From assembly GCA_050949165.1 (NCBI GenBank), contig JBMNFF010000003.1:124001-188000 (forward strand): 64,000 bases of DNA, read 5' to 3'. The notes under the pieces are model-generated. The model ran no database searches. It saw only the letters and a program-made list of their open reading frames with translations, and had not been told where the DNA came from. This DNA is from DAIOXA01 sp050949165. Lineage in GTDB: Bacteria > Bacillota > Proteinivoracia > UBA4975. Of this stretch, positions 35,122 through 43,119 are shown piece after piece. A program made the position numbers and the translations under genes. Position 1 is the stretch's first letter. The number at the start of each line of letters is the position of its first letter.

Positions 35122-35768
35122 ACCAATCGCCCCCCCTTCAGGGTCAGGGCCGCATCGCATAGCTCCCGGCAGAACCCGCCATCGTGGCTGATTATGATAT
35201 AGCCCACCTGCCGGCGGACCCGCGCCAGGACTGTCGCCAATCGGCGCTTGCGGGCCCAGTCCAGGCCGGTGGAGGGCTCATCGAGAATTATAAACTCCGG
35301 CTCCAGGGCCAGCACCGCCGCCAGAGCCAGGCGCTGCTTTTCCCCGTGACTGAGGTTGTAGGGGAAGGTCCGGGCATACCGGTCCAGCTCCATGAGGGCC
35401 AGGAGCTCCGCCACCCGCTCCTGGATTGTCTCGGGAGCCAGGCCCCGGTATTTCAGGGCAAAGCCGATCTCGTCGGCGACGGTGGCGGCAAAGAGCTGGC
35501 GCTCGGGGTTCTGAAAGACATAGCCGATACGACGACCCCGCTGGGCCAAGGGGTAGTCCTGAATGGGACGCCCCTCCAGGCGCACCGTCCCGGCAGTGGG
35601 CGTCAACATCCCCATGATGACCTTGCCCAGGGTGGTCTTGCCGCTGCCATTGCTGCCCATCAGGGCCAGGGTATCCCGCCGGTCCAGGGCCAGGTCAACC
35701 CCCTTTAGGACCTCCCGCCCCTGGGGCCAGGCGAAGCTCACCTGCTCCAGCTCAATGAAGGCTGTCAT
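35118..35768 (-). CDS. ecfA: ECF transporter ATPase
   Basis: 216 residues, an ABC ATPase: Walker A MGSNGSGKTT, Q-loop FQNPERQLFAATVADEIGF (the Q-helix typical of ECF ATPases), signature LSHGEKQR, Walker B FIILDEPSTGLD and switch His in IISHDGGF. Somewhat short for EcfA. Overlaps ecfT and the second ATPase by 4 nt each. Confidence 0.92.
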   Translation of the reverse strand: MTAFIELEQVSFAWPQGREVLKGVDLALDRRDTLALMGSNGSGKTTLGKVIMGMLTPTAGTVRLEGRPIQDYPLAQRGRRIGYVFQNPERQLFAATVADEIGFALKYRGLAPETIQERVAELLALMELDRYARTFPYNLSHGEKQRLALAAVLALEPEFIILDEPSTGLDWARKRRLATVLARVRRQVGYIIISHDGGFCRELCDAALTLKGGRLV

Positions 35769-36487
35769 GGGGCTTCACCGTAGACCCGGGCCAGCCAGGC
35801 CTCGTCCCATTCGCCGGCGGCGGCTTCCAGCCTGCCCTCCCTGAGGGCCAGGATGCGATCGGCCTGGAGCAATTGCTGCAAATCGTGCTCCACCATCAGC
35901 ACCGCCACTCCCCGCCGGCGCAGGGAGGCGATGATGGCCTGGATACGCCGGCAGCAGTCGGGATCCAGTTGGGCAGTGACCTCATCGAGGATCAGGAGCT
36001 TTGGCTCCAGGGCCAGCACCGCCGCCAGGGCGACGATCTGCTGCTGCCCCCCCGACAGTTCGTTGGGGTTGGCCTCCAGGAGCTCCCGGCACCCCGTCTC
36101 CCCCGCCACCGCCTCAATTCTGGCCCGAATTTCCGGCGGTGGCAGGCAGAGATTCTCGGGGCCGAAAGCCAGCTCATTCAGGACCCGGGGCAGAAAGAGC
36201 TGAGTCTCGGGGTCCTGAAAGACTATGCCCAGCTCGGAGGCAATTTCCGGAAGGCTGAGTTCCATCAGGTTCCGGCCTAAAAAGCGGATTTCCCCGGCCA
36301 CCGTCGCCGCCAGCTGGCGGGGAATAATCCCCGCCAGGGTCAGGCAGAGGGTGCTCTTGCCGCAGCCGCTGGGCCCGACAATGCCCACCATTTCCCCCGG
36401 GGCCAGGGAAAGGGAGATTCCGTCCAGGACAGTGGCGCCCCCGGGCCAGGTGACAGTGAGCTCCCTTACCGCCAGCACCGGGTTCAC
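35765..36487 (-). CDS. ecfA: ECF transporter ATPase
   Basis: 240 residues: Walker A GPSGCGKST, Q-loop FQDPETQLFLPRVLNELAFGPENL, signature LSGGQQQ, Walker B LLILDEVTAQLD and switch region VEHDLQQLL. The second distinct ATPase makes the usual heterodimer with the previous one. In this motif DEVTAQLD replaces the common DEPTSGLD but keeps the catalytic Glu. Confidence 0.92.
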   Translation of the reverse strand: MNPVLAVRELTVTWPGGATVLDGISLSLAPGEMVGIVGPSGCGKSTLCLTLAGIIPRQLAATVAGEIRFLGRNLMELSLPEIASELGIVFQDPETQLFLPRVLNELAFGPENLCLPPPEIRARIEAVAGETGCRELLEANPNELSGGQQQIVALAAVLALEPKLLILDEVTAQLDPDCCRRIQAIIASLRRRGVAVLMVEHDLQQLLQADRILALREGRLEAAAGEWDEAWLARVYGEAP

Positions 36488-36993
36488 CGAACATCTACCT
36501 CCAGGGCGAATTTACACCAGAACTGGCCGAATTCGTGTTGGCGGGGGATGACCAGCAGTGGCCCCTGCCCCCCCTTGGCCTTGCTGCCCAGGGGCTTGCC
36601 GTCTTTCAGCCACACCAGGTAGATGTGCTCCGGCCGGAGCAGCTCTTCCCCGGTGTAGGTCACGGCATAGCCGTCGGCGGCCCGGACGGAAACCTGGCAC
36701 TGGGGGGTTACCAGCCCGGGCTTTACCGCCTCCACCACCCGGGCCAGGGAGACTCCGGTGTACGTATTTTCCTGGGGCTCCTGGCCGCTGGAGCGCAGCA
36801 CAACTTTAAATTCTTCGCCCCCCAGGGCCATGATCTCCTCCAGGGAGATACTCCCCACTTCCCGGCCCTGTTCCTTGATCACCAGGGTGGCTGGCTCCAA
36901 CCCCGCCAGGCTGCGTCCATTCAGCCAGGCCAGGACGCCGACGGCCACCGCCAGGGCCAGGATTATGCCGATAATCAATCTGTTCTTCTTCAT
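36484..36993 (-). CDS. Membrane-anchored protein with sulfite-oxidase/molybdopterin-type fold
   Basis: About 169 residues. One N-terminal helix (RLIIGIILALAVAVGVLAW) followed by an outside domain with TLVIKEQGREVGSISLEEIMAL, YTGVSLARVVEAV, VSVRAADGYAVTYTGEELL and IYLVWLKDGKPLG, the pattern of small domains related to the molybdopterin-binding fold of sulfite oxidase. The Mo-ligand Cys context is not evident, so it may bind a cofactor rather than act as an enzyme. ATG 36993 follows GGAGGTGAG. Probably helps the ECF transporter capture its substrate. Confidence 0.65.
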   Translation of the reverse strand: MKKNRLIIGIILALAVAVGVLAWLNGRSLAGLEPATLVIKEQGREVGSISLEEIMALGGEEFKVVLRSSGQEPQENTYTGVSLARVVEAVKPGLVTPQCQVSVRAADGYAVTYTGEELLRPEHIYLVWLKDGKPLGSKAKGGQGPLLVIPRQHEFGQFWCKFALEVDVR

Positions 36994-36998
36994 CTCCC

Positions 36999-37991
36999 TC
37001 ACCTCCCAGGAAAAGTTATCAGGGGCACCAGCATATCTTCATGGCAGAAGTCGCCGTGACTCCCCCCATCAGCAGTGGCGTGCATGCCGTGGTCGGCCAC
37101 CACCAGCACCGGCCCCGGCCAGGCAGCCAGCAGTTCCCCCACGTACTGGTCCAGAACAGCCAAGCGCTCCTGGGCTTCCGAGGCCCAGGGGCCATAATCG
37201 TGGCCGGCGTCGTCCAGGGAATGGTAGTGCACCAGCATATAGTCATAGCCCTCTCTGATCCGGGCCAGAGCAGAGGCGTGGATTTCGTCGTCACTGAAGC
37301 CATCGCCGTTCATATCCGAGTTGAGGCTCACTTCGCCGTCCAGGTCCAGGATGTTGATGGCCCCCTCCACGAGGATGCCCCGCCTGCCCTTTCCGGCCAG
37401 AATCCCCAGGATATCCGGGGTCTGGGGCTGGCGGTTGCTGCGGTCGTGGATGCCGCTCTTGTCGGGAGTCTGTCCGGTGACGATGGCCGCAAGGCCGGCG
37501 TTGGTGACGGGGCGGTACACCGCGAGGGCGACTTCCCCTTCGCCCTGGGCCAGGTTGGGGATTATGCCCTCAGCCAGGGCGCGGCTATACACCCCATAGC
37601 CCAGGCCGTCGATGAGGATCACCAGGGCCCGCTCTCCCCCCTCGACCTGCTCCAAGGCCCAGGAATAAGCCGCGGTGGTATAGAAAGACGGTGGATCTTG
37701 AACTATTCCCAACAGGGCCTGGCCCTGGTAGGTCAACTCCCCCCGCCGGGCCTTGACCTGAGCTTCGGCGCTGGTCGCCACTATGCCCCCCTCCTGGGTG
37801 TACAGGGCAAGGGGCGTTTGGGGGGGAATAGCCAGTAAATCTGCCAGGGTCATACCGCCCCCTGACTCCCCCTCCAGGGCAGGGAGGTCGCCGGAAGTCG
37901 AGATTACCGGGACCTCAAAGGGCTGGGCAGCGCAGCCGGCCAGCGCCGCCAGCATGACCAGCACCACCAGCATGTTTTTCGTTCTAGCCAT
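36999..37991 (-). CDS. Alkaline-phosphatase-superfamily lipoprotein (phosphodiesterase-like)
   Basis: 330 residues. Lipobox LAALAGC at the N-terminus places it outside the membrane. Superfamily metal motifs: ALVILIDGLGYG (Asp), PVTNAGLAAIVTGQTPDKSGIHDR (the nucleophile position, Thr), HYHSLDDAGHDYGP (Asp, His) and VLVVADHGMHAT (Asp, His). Members cleave phosphomono- or diesters, including dinucleotide cofactors. In this operon it could release an importable cofactor from its nucleotide form. Confidence 0.75.
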   Translation of the reverse strand: MARTKNMLVVLVMLAALAGCAAQPFEVPVISTSGDLPALEGESGGGMTLADLLAIPPQTPLALYTQEGGIVATSAEAQVKARRGELTYQGQALLGIVQDPPSFYTTAAYSWALEQVEGGERALVILIDGLGYGVYSRALAEGIIPNLAQGEGEVALAVYRPVTNAGLAAIVTGQTPDKSGIHDRSNRQPQTPDILGILAGKGRRGILVEGAINILDLDGEVSLNSDMNGDGFSDDEIHASALARIREGYDYMLVHYHSLDDAGHDYGPWASEAQERLAVLDQYVGELLAAWPGPVLVVADHGMHATADGGSHGDFCHEDMLVPLITFPGR

Positions 37992-38577
37992 GGCCGTCTC
38001 CCTCCTCGAGTTTGAGCAATTTAAATTGGCGCAACTTGTTAAGCAGACCGTAGGCCACCAGCCCCCCCAGCCCCCCGGCCAGGGAGGCAGTGCAGACCAT
38101 GAGCAGAAAGGGCACAGGAGGCAGGCGCCAGAACATTATGCGCATTACCACCACCGTCACCATGAAGGTCCCGGTGAGGTTGGCCGCCACCCCGCCCGCA
38201 AAGGCCCGGACTGGTGTCACCGGACCGGGGCGGAGAATGAAGTAGACCAACTCTACGGCCAAACCCGGGGCGGCATAACTGACCAGGCTAAAGGCGCCGT
38301 GGTTGGCGAAGGGCTGGAGCAGGACGATGATGCCCTGGACCAAGCCCACCAGGAGGGCGGAGCCGGGTTTATTGGCGGTGAGGCCGTAGGCCAGCACCAG
38401 CCAGAGCATGTAGAACCCCCCTGCCACCGCCCCTCCGGGAATCATCATGGGCCCGGTGATGATCTGGGCCAGGGGGGTGACGATGGGCTTGATGGCCACA
38501 CCTAAGGCCGCCATCAGGGCGATGACCACCAGGTCCATGGTGGTAAAGGCACGGAATACTCTAGTCACGAACGACAC
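37984..38577 (-). CDS. ECF transporter S component, substrate unknown
   Basis: 197 residues, about six helices, opening FRAFTTMDLVVIALMAALGVAIKPIVTPLAQIITGPMMIPGGAVAGGFYMLWLVLAYGL, typical of S components, with a long glycine-rich periplasmic side (FANHGAFSLVSYAAPGLAVELVYF). It does not clearly fit the thiamine, riboflavin, biotin, folate or cobalt branches from memory. Gene order next to EcfT/EcfA and cofactor-type lipoproteins suggests a redox cofactor as cargo. Confidence 0.75.
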   Translation of the reverse strand: MSFVTRVFRAFTTMDLVVIALMAALGVAIKPIVTPLAQIITGPMMIPGGAVAGGFYMLWLVLAYGLTANKPGSALLVGLVQGIIVLLQPFANHGAFSLVSYAAPGLAVELVYFILRPGPVTPVRAFAGGVAANLTGTFMVTVVVMRIMFWRLPPVPFLLMVCTASLAGGLGGLVAYGLLNKLRQFKLLKLEEGDGHG

Positions 38578-39520
38578 CCTGCTCCGTTATCTTCAAGCTC
38601 AGGGCTGCCAGCTCTTCCCTGCTGCCGCTGACTTCCTCTCCTGCCAGGGTAAGAGTTACGGTCTCGCCCAGATAGGGGTCCAGCAAGTCCATCAGCCCCG
38701 CCATATCCACCTGGCCGGCCCGCTCAAAGGAAGCGGCAAAGAGAATCGCCCGATTGCCGTGGATGAGCAGGGCCAGGTCCTTGACAAACATGCCCTTGGG
38801 CAAATCGGGGGCGAAGAACAGGGGGGCATCCTCCCCGTCCACCTTGATATAGTAGTCGATGCCGGCCTTTAGGTACTCGTGTTTCGTGAGGCCGTCTTTG
38901 GCAATCATGGTCGCCTGGGCTTCCTCCTCCACCAATTGGGCAAGATTGACGGCCTGGTCCTCGCTGCCGTAATGAGTGTAGATTTCGGTGGCCAGTTCCG
39001 GCAAGAGGTTTTCAAAAAAGACCAGTTCCGCTACCGCGGTTCCGCTCTCCTCCTTGGAAAAGACCAGCTCCACCACATTGCGCACCCAGAATAAAGTGCG
39101 CTCTTCGGGGACCACCATCCTCAAGGGAGCGTCTTTTCCCTCCAAGGGCTTGCCTTCGAGCTCCCAGGCCAGAATCAACTGGCGGCTCTCCAGGATCGGC
39201 TTGGGAATTTGCACGCTGTAGCCGTCGCCGGCCTTGGCGGTGACGGTGGCGTACTGGTCCAGATTCGCGCCAAAGTGGGCCAGGAGCTTATCCACCCGGG
39301 CGCCGGTAAAGCTCCTGCGGGTCTCTTCATTGGCAGAGTTGATGGTGTTGGCCTCGCCGCTGTAGGTGTCCAGCTCCCGCAATTCAGCCAGGGTCAGCTC
39401 AATCTCCGAACCGAGGCCCACCAGGGTCAGGGTCCCCTGGTCCGTAGGACCGGCTTCCTTGCCCTGGCAGGCAGTGAGCAGCAACAAGAGGGCAAACGCT
39501 AAGACTACCAGCTTTTTCAT
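38561..39520 (-). CDS. Lipoprotein with molybdopterin-type (sulfite-oxidase-like) domain
   Basis: 319 residues; lipobox LLLTAC. Residues about 30-170: LTLVGLGSEIELTLAELREL, RRSFTGARVDKLLAHFGANL, VTAKAGDGYSVQIPKPILESRQLILAWELEGKPLEGKDAPLRMVVPEE and WVRNVVELVF, matching the same fold as the gene at 36484. A second domain of unknown kind follows. Likely an outside binding protein serving the ECF transporter. Overlaps the S component gene by 17 nt. Confidence 0.65.
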   Translation of the reverse strand: MKKLVVLAFALLLLLTACQGKEAGPTDQGTLTLVGLGSEIELTLAELRELDTYSGEANTINSANEETRRSFTGARVDKLLAHFGANLDQYATVTAKAGDGYSVQIPKPILESRQLILAWELEGKPLEGKDAPLRMVVPEERTLFWVRNVVELVFSKEESGTAVAELVFFENLLPELATEIYTHYGSEDQAVNLAQLVEEEAQATMIAKDGLTKHEYLKAGIDYYIKVDGEDAPLFFAPDLPKGMFVKDLALLIHGNRAILFAASFERAGQVDMAGLMDLLDPYLGETVTLTLAGEEVSGSREELAALSLKITEQGVVRD

Positions 39521-39524
39521 CCTA

Positions 39525-40049
39525 TTATTCCTCCTCTGGGGACAACTCTTTAAATACCGCCAGGCACTGATTTACCGCCGAGAGCACCGCCTGGCTTGAC
39601 GCCGTGGCGCCGGTGATGACCACCACATCCTGGGGTTCCTGGCGCCGCATCTTGACCAGGTTATACTCCCGGCCCTCGGGGTTACCAAGAAATTGTTCGG
39701 TAAACCAGGCGCTGTGCAAGTGCTTGCCGCCGTAATCGGGGCTCTCTTCCTGGTGAACCACCTGGACGTGGCTAATGCCCCAGCCCGGGACCCAGCCCAC
39801 CGCTACCTCAACGGGACCGTTAAAGCCCTGGCCCTCGGCCAGGGCCGAGTAGCCCAAGAGCGCCCTTTCCCCATCCAATACCCGCCACACCGCCGCCAGC
39901 GAATGGGGATGCCTTCCCTTAACGCGCTCCACCGAAGCCGCTTCGGGAAAGGCTTGGCGGACATAATCGGGTACTTCTTCAGTGCAGGCGCCCAGCAAGC
40001 AGGCCAGGACCAACAGGGCAACCAGATATTTCAGTAGCCCAGCCGACAT
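39525..40049 (-). CDS. FMN-binding-domain lipoprotein
   Basis: 174 residues; lipobox LACLLGAC. The domain shows GYSALAEGQGFNGPVEVAVG, SHVQVVHQEESPDYGGKHLHSAWFTEQF and VVITGATASSQAV, the TGATxSS motif at which FMN is attached in RnfG/NqrC-type domains. First long gene of the operon. ATG 40049 has no clear ribosome site; it starts 3 nt after the stop of a 13-codon reading frame that does, so translation may be coupled. Confidence 0.78.
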   Translation of the reverse strand: MSAGLLKYLVALLVLACLLGACTEEVPDYVRQAFPEAASVERVKGRHPHSLAAVWRVLDGERALLGYSALAEGQGFNGPVEVAVGWVPGWGISHVQVVHQEESPDYGGKHLHSAWFTEQFLGNPEGREYNLVKMRRQEPQDVVVITGATASSQAVLSAVNQCLAVFKELSPEEE

Positions 40050-40052
40050 GGG

Positions 40053-40094
40053 TCACACCCGGAAACTGAGGCCGGCCCGAATAAGTTTTTTCAT
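40053..40094 (-). CDS. 13-codon leader reading frame before the FMN-binding gene
   Basis: ATG 40094 after GGGGGCGTGGGA reads MKKLIRAGLSFRV and stops 3 nt before the next ATG. The start looks like a signal-peptide beginning, so it may be a coupling peptide or the torn-off start of the lipoprotein. Confidence 0.4.
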   Translation of the reverse strand: MKKLIRAGLSFRV

Positions 40095-40109
40095 TCCCAC
40101 GCCCCCAAT

Positions 40110-40140
40110 CAAAAATAAAAAAACCACGCCCGGCGCGCGG
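40110..40140 (-). terminator. Leader terminator (expression platform)
   Basis: On the minus strand CCGCGC pairs (one wobble) with GCGTGG around a short loop, then TTTTTTTATTTTT. It lies between the structured RNA and the first gene, as in attenuating riboswitches. Confidence 0.7.
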
Positions 40141-40154
40141 TTACATGCCAAGGA

Positions 40155-40255
40155 ACAAGTTTCTTTCCGCACCGGGAGGCGCAGGGGTTTCCCCCCACAC
40201 CCTATCGTCCGTGCCGGCATCGCCCGTGCCTTAGCCGACACGAATCGAAACTTGT
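40155..40255 (-). ncRNA. Structured leader RNA, candidate molybdenum-cofactor-type riboswitch
   Basis: A 101-nt element on the minus strand closed by ACAAGTTTC/GAAACTTGT (40247-40255 with 40155-40163). Inside, CGTGTCGGC pairs with GCCGGCACG, and GGTGTGGGG with CCCCTGCGCC; unpaired GGACGA and CCTCCCGG flank the second hairpin. It is followed by a terminator. From memory GGACGA and CCTCCC with this shape recall the Moco RNA motif, and MobB plus molybdopterin-fold genes in the operon agree, but this is not confirmed. Confidence 0.5.
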
Positions 40256-40378
40256 CAGTAGACTATTTCTCCAATTAAAGGACAATTCCTTTTTATTGGC
40301 AAGAAGTATTTCTTATCATAGAGGACATAAGCCGCACAGTAGCGAATATTACCATAATCCAGTACAAGGAGAATTTCT

Positions 40379-40927
40379 ATGCGAAAGATACTCCTCACCG
40401 GCCGTCCCCGCTGCGGCAAATCTACCCTGATTCAAACGCACCTGGCAGATTTCCCCCTCCCCCTGGGCGGCTTTGCCGTTCAGCGCCTGACCTGGAAGGG
40501 AGAAACCTGGGCCTTCCGCCTCTTGGACCTCAGCCAAGAGGCCTATATTTCCCACTGGGAGACCAAACGCGAGGCCGAAGACATCGCAATTTACATGGCC
40601 TCTCCCGGCAAGTGGCAGGGGGTTGCCCGGGTCTTTGACAGCAAGGGCAGAAACGCCCTGGAGTCCTGCTGGGGCAGAAAGGTCCTGGTACTGATGGATG
40701 AACTTGGTATCTTTGAAAGGGATGCCGCAGCATTCCAGGCCAGCGTGCTGGCGACCCTGGACCGGGAGTTGCCGGTGCTGGGAGTAATAAAGGATAAGGC
40801 CGGCCCTTTTCTGGACAGGGTCCGCCGCCACCCCGCCGTGACCGTCATCCGCTACCCCGCTTCCGGGGTCGCGGCAACGGTCGCCGGGTTTCTCAGGGAG
40901 GTGAGGGAATATGCGTGGCTGGACTGA
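40379..40927 (+). CDS. THEP1-like nucleoside-triphosphatase
   Basis: 182 residues: Walker A TGRPRCGKSTLIQ, Walker B-like VLVLMDELGIFE, and the FDSKGRNALE/CWGRKV stretch, as in the small NTPase family THEP1. Reaction in vivo unclear. ATG 40379 follows AAGGAG. Overlaps the next gene (40911), forming a two-gene unit divergent from the ECF operon. Confidence 0.7.
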   Translation: MRKILLTGRPRCGKSTLIQTHLADFPLPLGGFAVQRLTWKGETWAFRLLDLSQEAYISHWETKREAEDIAIYMASPGKWQGVARVFDSKGRNALESCWGRKVLVLMDELGIFERDAAAFQASVLATLDRELPVLGVIKDKAGPFLDRVRRHPAVTVIRYPASGVAATVAGFLREVREYAWLD

Positions 40928-41639
40928 GAAGAACCTCCGCTGGTATCTGCAGGCGGGGCAGTGGTCCCAGTATCCCGATGGGGTGCTGGCGAAGATTATT
41001 CCCCGGCTGCGCCCCCACCATACAGTTCTGGACATCGGCTGCGGCCCCGGCCTTTACGCCCTGGCCATCGCCCCTCTGGTCAAGCAGGTACTGGCTCTGG
41101 ACTGCAGCGGCATGGTCCTGCAGACCCTCGGCGAGCTTGCCTGGAAGCGCAACTTGCCCAATATCCGCTGCCTGGAGGCGACCTGGCCCCAGGCAGAAAT
41201 TCCTAAGCCGGTGGACATCGTCATCTCCGCCTTCAGCGGGCCCCGGGTCATGAACCGCCGGGAAAGCCTGAGCAAAATCATGAATTTAGGCGCCGAGATT
41301 ATCTACCTGGTAGCGCCAGGGCAATACAGGCCTCCCTTCGCCTGGCCCCATCACCGGGAAACCCACACCGATGCCGACGCCACTCTGGCCCTCCTGGAAG
41401 AAATGGGCCTGGCCCCGGCAAAGCAGGAATTGCTGATGGACTTCGGCCAGCCCGTCATGGATTGGCTGGAAGCCGGGGAATTCCTCAGCGATTTTCTGCG
41501 CATTCCCCGGGATCAGGCTTTGGAACATGCCAAATTGATAGGAAAGCCCCACAGCCAAGGCATTTACCTGCCCAACCCCCGCAACATAGTCCTGATCTGC
41601 ATAGAAAGAGAGCGCTTGCCGGAAATTCCCTGCACATAA
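40911..41639 (+). CDS. Class I SAM-dependent methyltransferase
   Basis: 242 residues. Motif I VLDIGCGPGLYALAIA, acidic residue at the end of strand 2 (VLALDCSGMV), and VDIVISAFSGPRVM at motif III. C-terminal part is family-specific, target unknown. Overlaps the NTPase gene by 17 nt with GGGAGGTGAGGGAAT before the ATG, so both are made together. Confidence 0.8.
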   Translation: MRGWTEKNLRWYLQAGQWSQYPDGVLAKIIPRLRPHHTVLDIGCGPGLYALAIAPLVKQVLALDCSGMVLQTLGELAWKRNLPNIRCLEATWPQAEIPKPVDIVISAFSGPRVMNRRESLSKIMNLGAEIIYLVAPGQYRPPFAWPHHRETHTDADATLALLEEMGLAPAKQELLMDFGQPVMDWLEAGEFLSDFLRIPRDQALEHAKLIGKPHSQGIYLPNPRNIVLICIERERLPEIPCT

Positions 41640-41660
41640 AAACTGCCCCCACAGGGGCAG
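41638..41660 (-). terminator. Terminator of the DUF4870 gene
   Basis: CTGCCCC 41643-41649 pairs with GGGGCAG 41654-41660; TTTTT follows on the minus strand (41642-41638). Confidence 0.75.
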
Positions 41661-41672
41661 CTCAGGAAGGAG

Positions 41673-42005
41673 TTACTTAATTATGCTGATTCCACCGATG
41701 ACGGGCAGGGGTTTGAGTAAGCCCTTGGCAGCATTGATAATGCCGATGATGGCAAGGACAGTGACAGCCAGCATGCCCAAGGGAAGAATGAGAAACCAAC
41801 CCAGCAGCGGGATGATTGAGCCGAGGATGCTCACTACGATACCAGCCAGGAATAAGACCAGGCCTTGATTGGCATGATACATGGCAAATTTGGAATCCCG
41901 GGCTGCCAGCAGGGGAATAAAGAAAATTATATAGGCCAGTATCCCCATGATCTTGTTCTTCTCGACATCCGCCGGATCAGCTTGTAAATTGACTTGGGGT
42001 TGCAC
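41673..42005 (-). CDS. DUF4870-family small membrane protein
   Basis: About 110 residues, three helices with MGILAYIIFFIPLLAARDSKFAMYHANQGLVLFLAGIV, the DUF4870 signature (YHANQGLVL). GTG 42005 is chosen because AGGAGGAGG lies 7 nt upstream; an in-frame ATG at 42026 would place that site inside the gene. Function unknown. Single gene. Confidence 0.78.
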   Translation of the reverse strand: MQPQVNLQADPADVEKNKIMGILAYIIFFIPLLAARDSKFAMYHANQGLVLFLAGIVVSILGSIIPLLGWFLILPLGMLAVTVLAIIGIINAAKGLLKPLPVIGGISIIK

Positions 42006-42175
42006 AAATATCCTCCTCCTATTCATAGATTACCCTAAGCATATCGCGGCCGGGCCACCATCGCTTTTTCCTTATTGCTTCATTGCTTTCTGATTTTGCG
42101 ATTTGCCCGGTGGACCGGCCCTTGGGAACGTTATCCATTGTATAATTTAAGGTAAACTTGGAGGGAGGATGTACC

Positions 42176-43033
42176 TTGCACATCTTGGACAAAGTTCGCC
42201 GGAATTTGCCGCCCTTGCCGCCGGGGGTCGACTGTCCCTTTGCCGTAGGGCAAAGAGTCCTCTCCGTCCATGCCACTTATATCTTCCCCACGGTGGGCGT
42301 CTTTCCCCATTGCTATGAACTGGTGATCATTCACACCGGCTTCCCCACCATGAGCATTGATGGCAAGGATTACTCCCCCTGGTTGCATTCCGCAGTCATG
42401 GTCAATCCCGGCCAACCCCACTTGGCCAAAACTTCCGGGCCTGCCAGCCTCTACAACCCCTTCTTCATCGATTCGGAACTCATCGAGACTGTCGCCAGGG
42501 AAATGGGGGGGAAGGGAAAAGTTCGCTTTGAGAACCGCGTCTGCGAAACGCCTCCCGAACTCCTGACCATTGTCCAGCTGTTCTTTCAGGAAACAGCCAA
42601 AGCCATGCCCGGCAACGTCCTGAGCATATCCAGCCTGGAAACCATGCTGGCGGTGACCCTGCTCAGGCATCTGCCCAACAACCAGGATCTGAAGCTGGGT
42701 CGGGCCGAAGGAATGGACAGGCATTCGGTGGAGCGGGTAAAGGAATTCATCCACCAGCACTTTCAGGAAAACCTCAAGCTGGAAGAACTGGCCCGGGTGG
42801 CCAACTACAGCTCTTACCACTTCATAAGGTTCTTTAAACAGGCCACCGGCAAGACCCCCTATGAGTACCTGATGGATGTGAAAATCGAAAAGGCCGCCCA
42901 GATGCTCCAGAACAAGGAACTCAGCATTACCGAAGTCTGCTACAGTTGCGGCTTCGTCAACCCCAGTCACTTTTCCACGGTGTTCAAGCGCAAAAAAGGG
43001 GTTAGCCCCTCCCGCTACCAGAAATATATTTAG
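42176..43033 (+). CDS. AraC-family transcription regulator
   Basis: About 285 residues. N-terminal cupin-like sensor (HATYIFPTVGVFPHCYELVIIHTG...VMVNPGQPH), C-terminal double helix-turn-helix: IHQHFQENLKLEELARVANYSSYHFIRFFKQATGKTPYEYLM and LSITEVCYSCGFVNPSHFSTVFKRKKGVSPSRYQ. TTG 42176 follows GGAGGGAGG by 8 nt; an earlier in-frame TTG 42158 precedes that site. A TATAAT box lies at 42141-42146. No obvious target operon; neighbours are DUF4870 and the LysM gene. Confidence 0.9.
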   Translation: MHILDKVRRNLPPLPPGVDCPFAVGQRVLSVHATYIFPTVGVFPHCYELVIIHTGFPTMSIDGKDYSPWLHSAVMVNPGQPHLAKTSGPASLYNPFFIDSELIETVAREMGGKGKVRFENRVCETPPELLTIVQLFFQETAKAMPGNVLSISSLETMLAVTLLRHLPNNQDLKLGRAEGMDRHSVERVKEFIHQHFQENLKLEELARVANYSSYHFIRFFKQATGKTPYEYLMDVKIEKAAQMLQNKELSITEVCYSCGFVNPSHFSTVFKRKKGVSPSRYQKYI

Positions 43034-43061
43034 CCGCACAAGCTGTGCGGCTTTAATTTTT
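43032..43061 (+). terminator. Terminator of the AraC gene
   Basis: AGCCGCACA 43032-43040, loop AGC, TGTGCGGCT 43044-43052, then TTAATTTTT. Begins inside the stop codon. Confidence 0.85.
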
Positions 43062-43086
43062 GGGGGCCCTTTGCCCCTTCCCATTG

Positions 43087-43111
43087 AAAAACGGTTCCCC
43101 GGGGGGAACCG
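43087..43111 (-). terminator. Terminator of the LysM gene
   Basis: CGGTTCCCC/GGGGAACCG stem (43092-43111), TTTTT on the minus strand at 43091-43087. Confidence 0.82.
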
Positions 43112-43119
43112 CTGCAAGG

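Noticed and set aside
40155..40255. FMN, TPP, cobalamin, glycine or THF riboswitch
   Set aside because: None of their invariant core strings is present; only the Moco-like strings fit.
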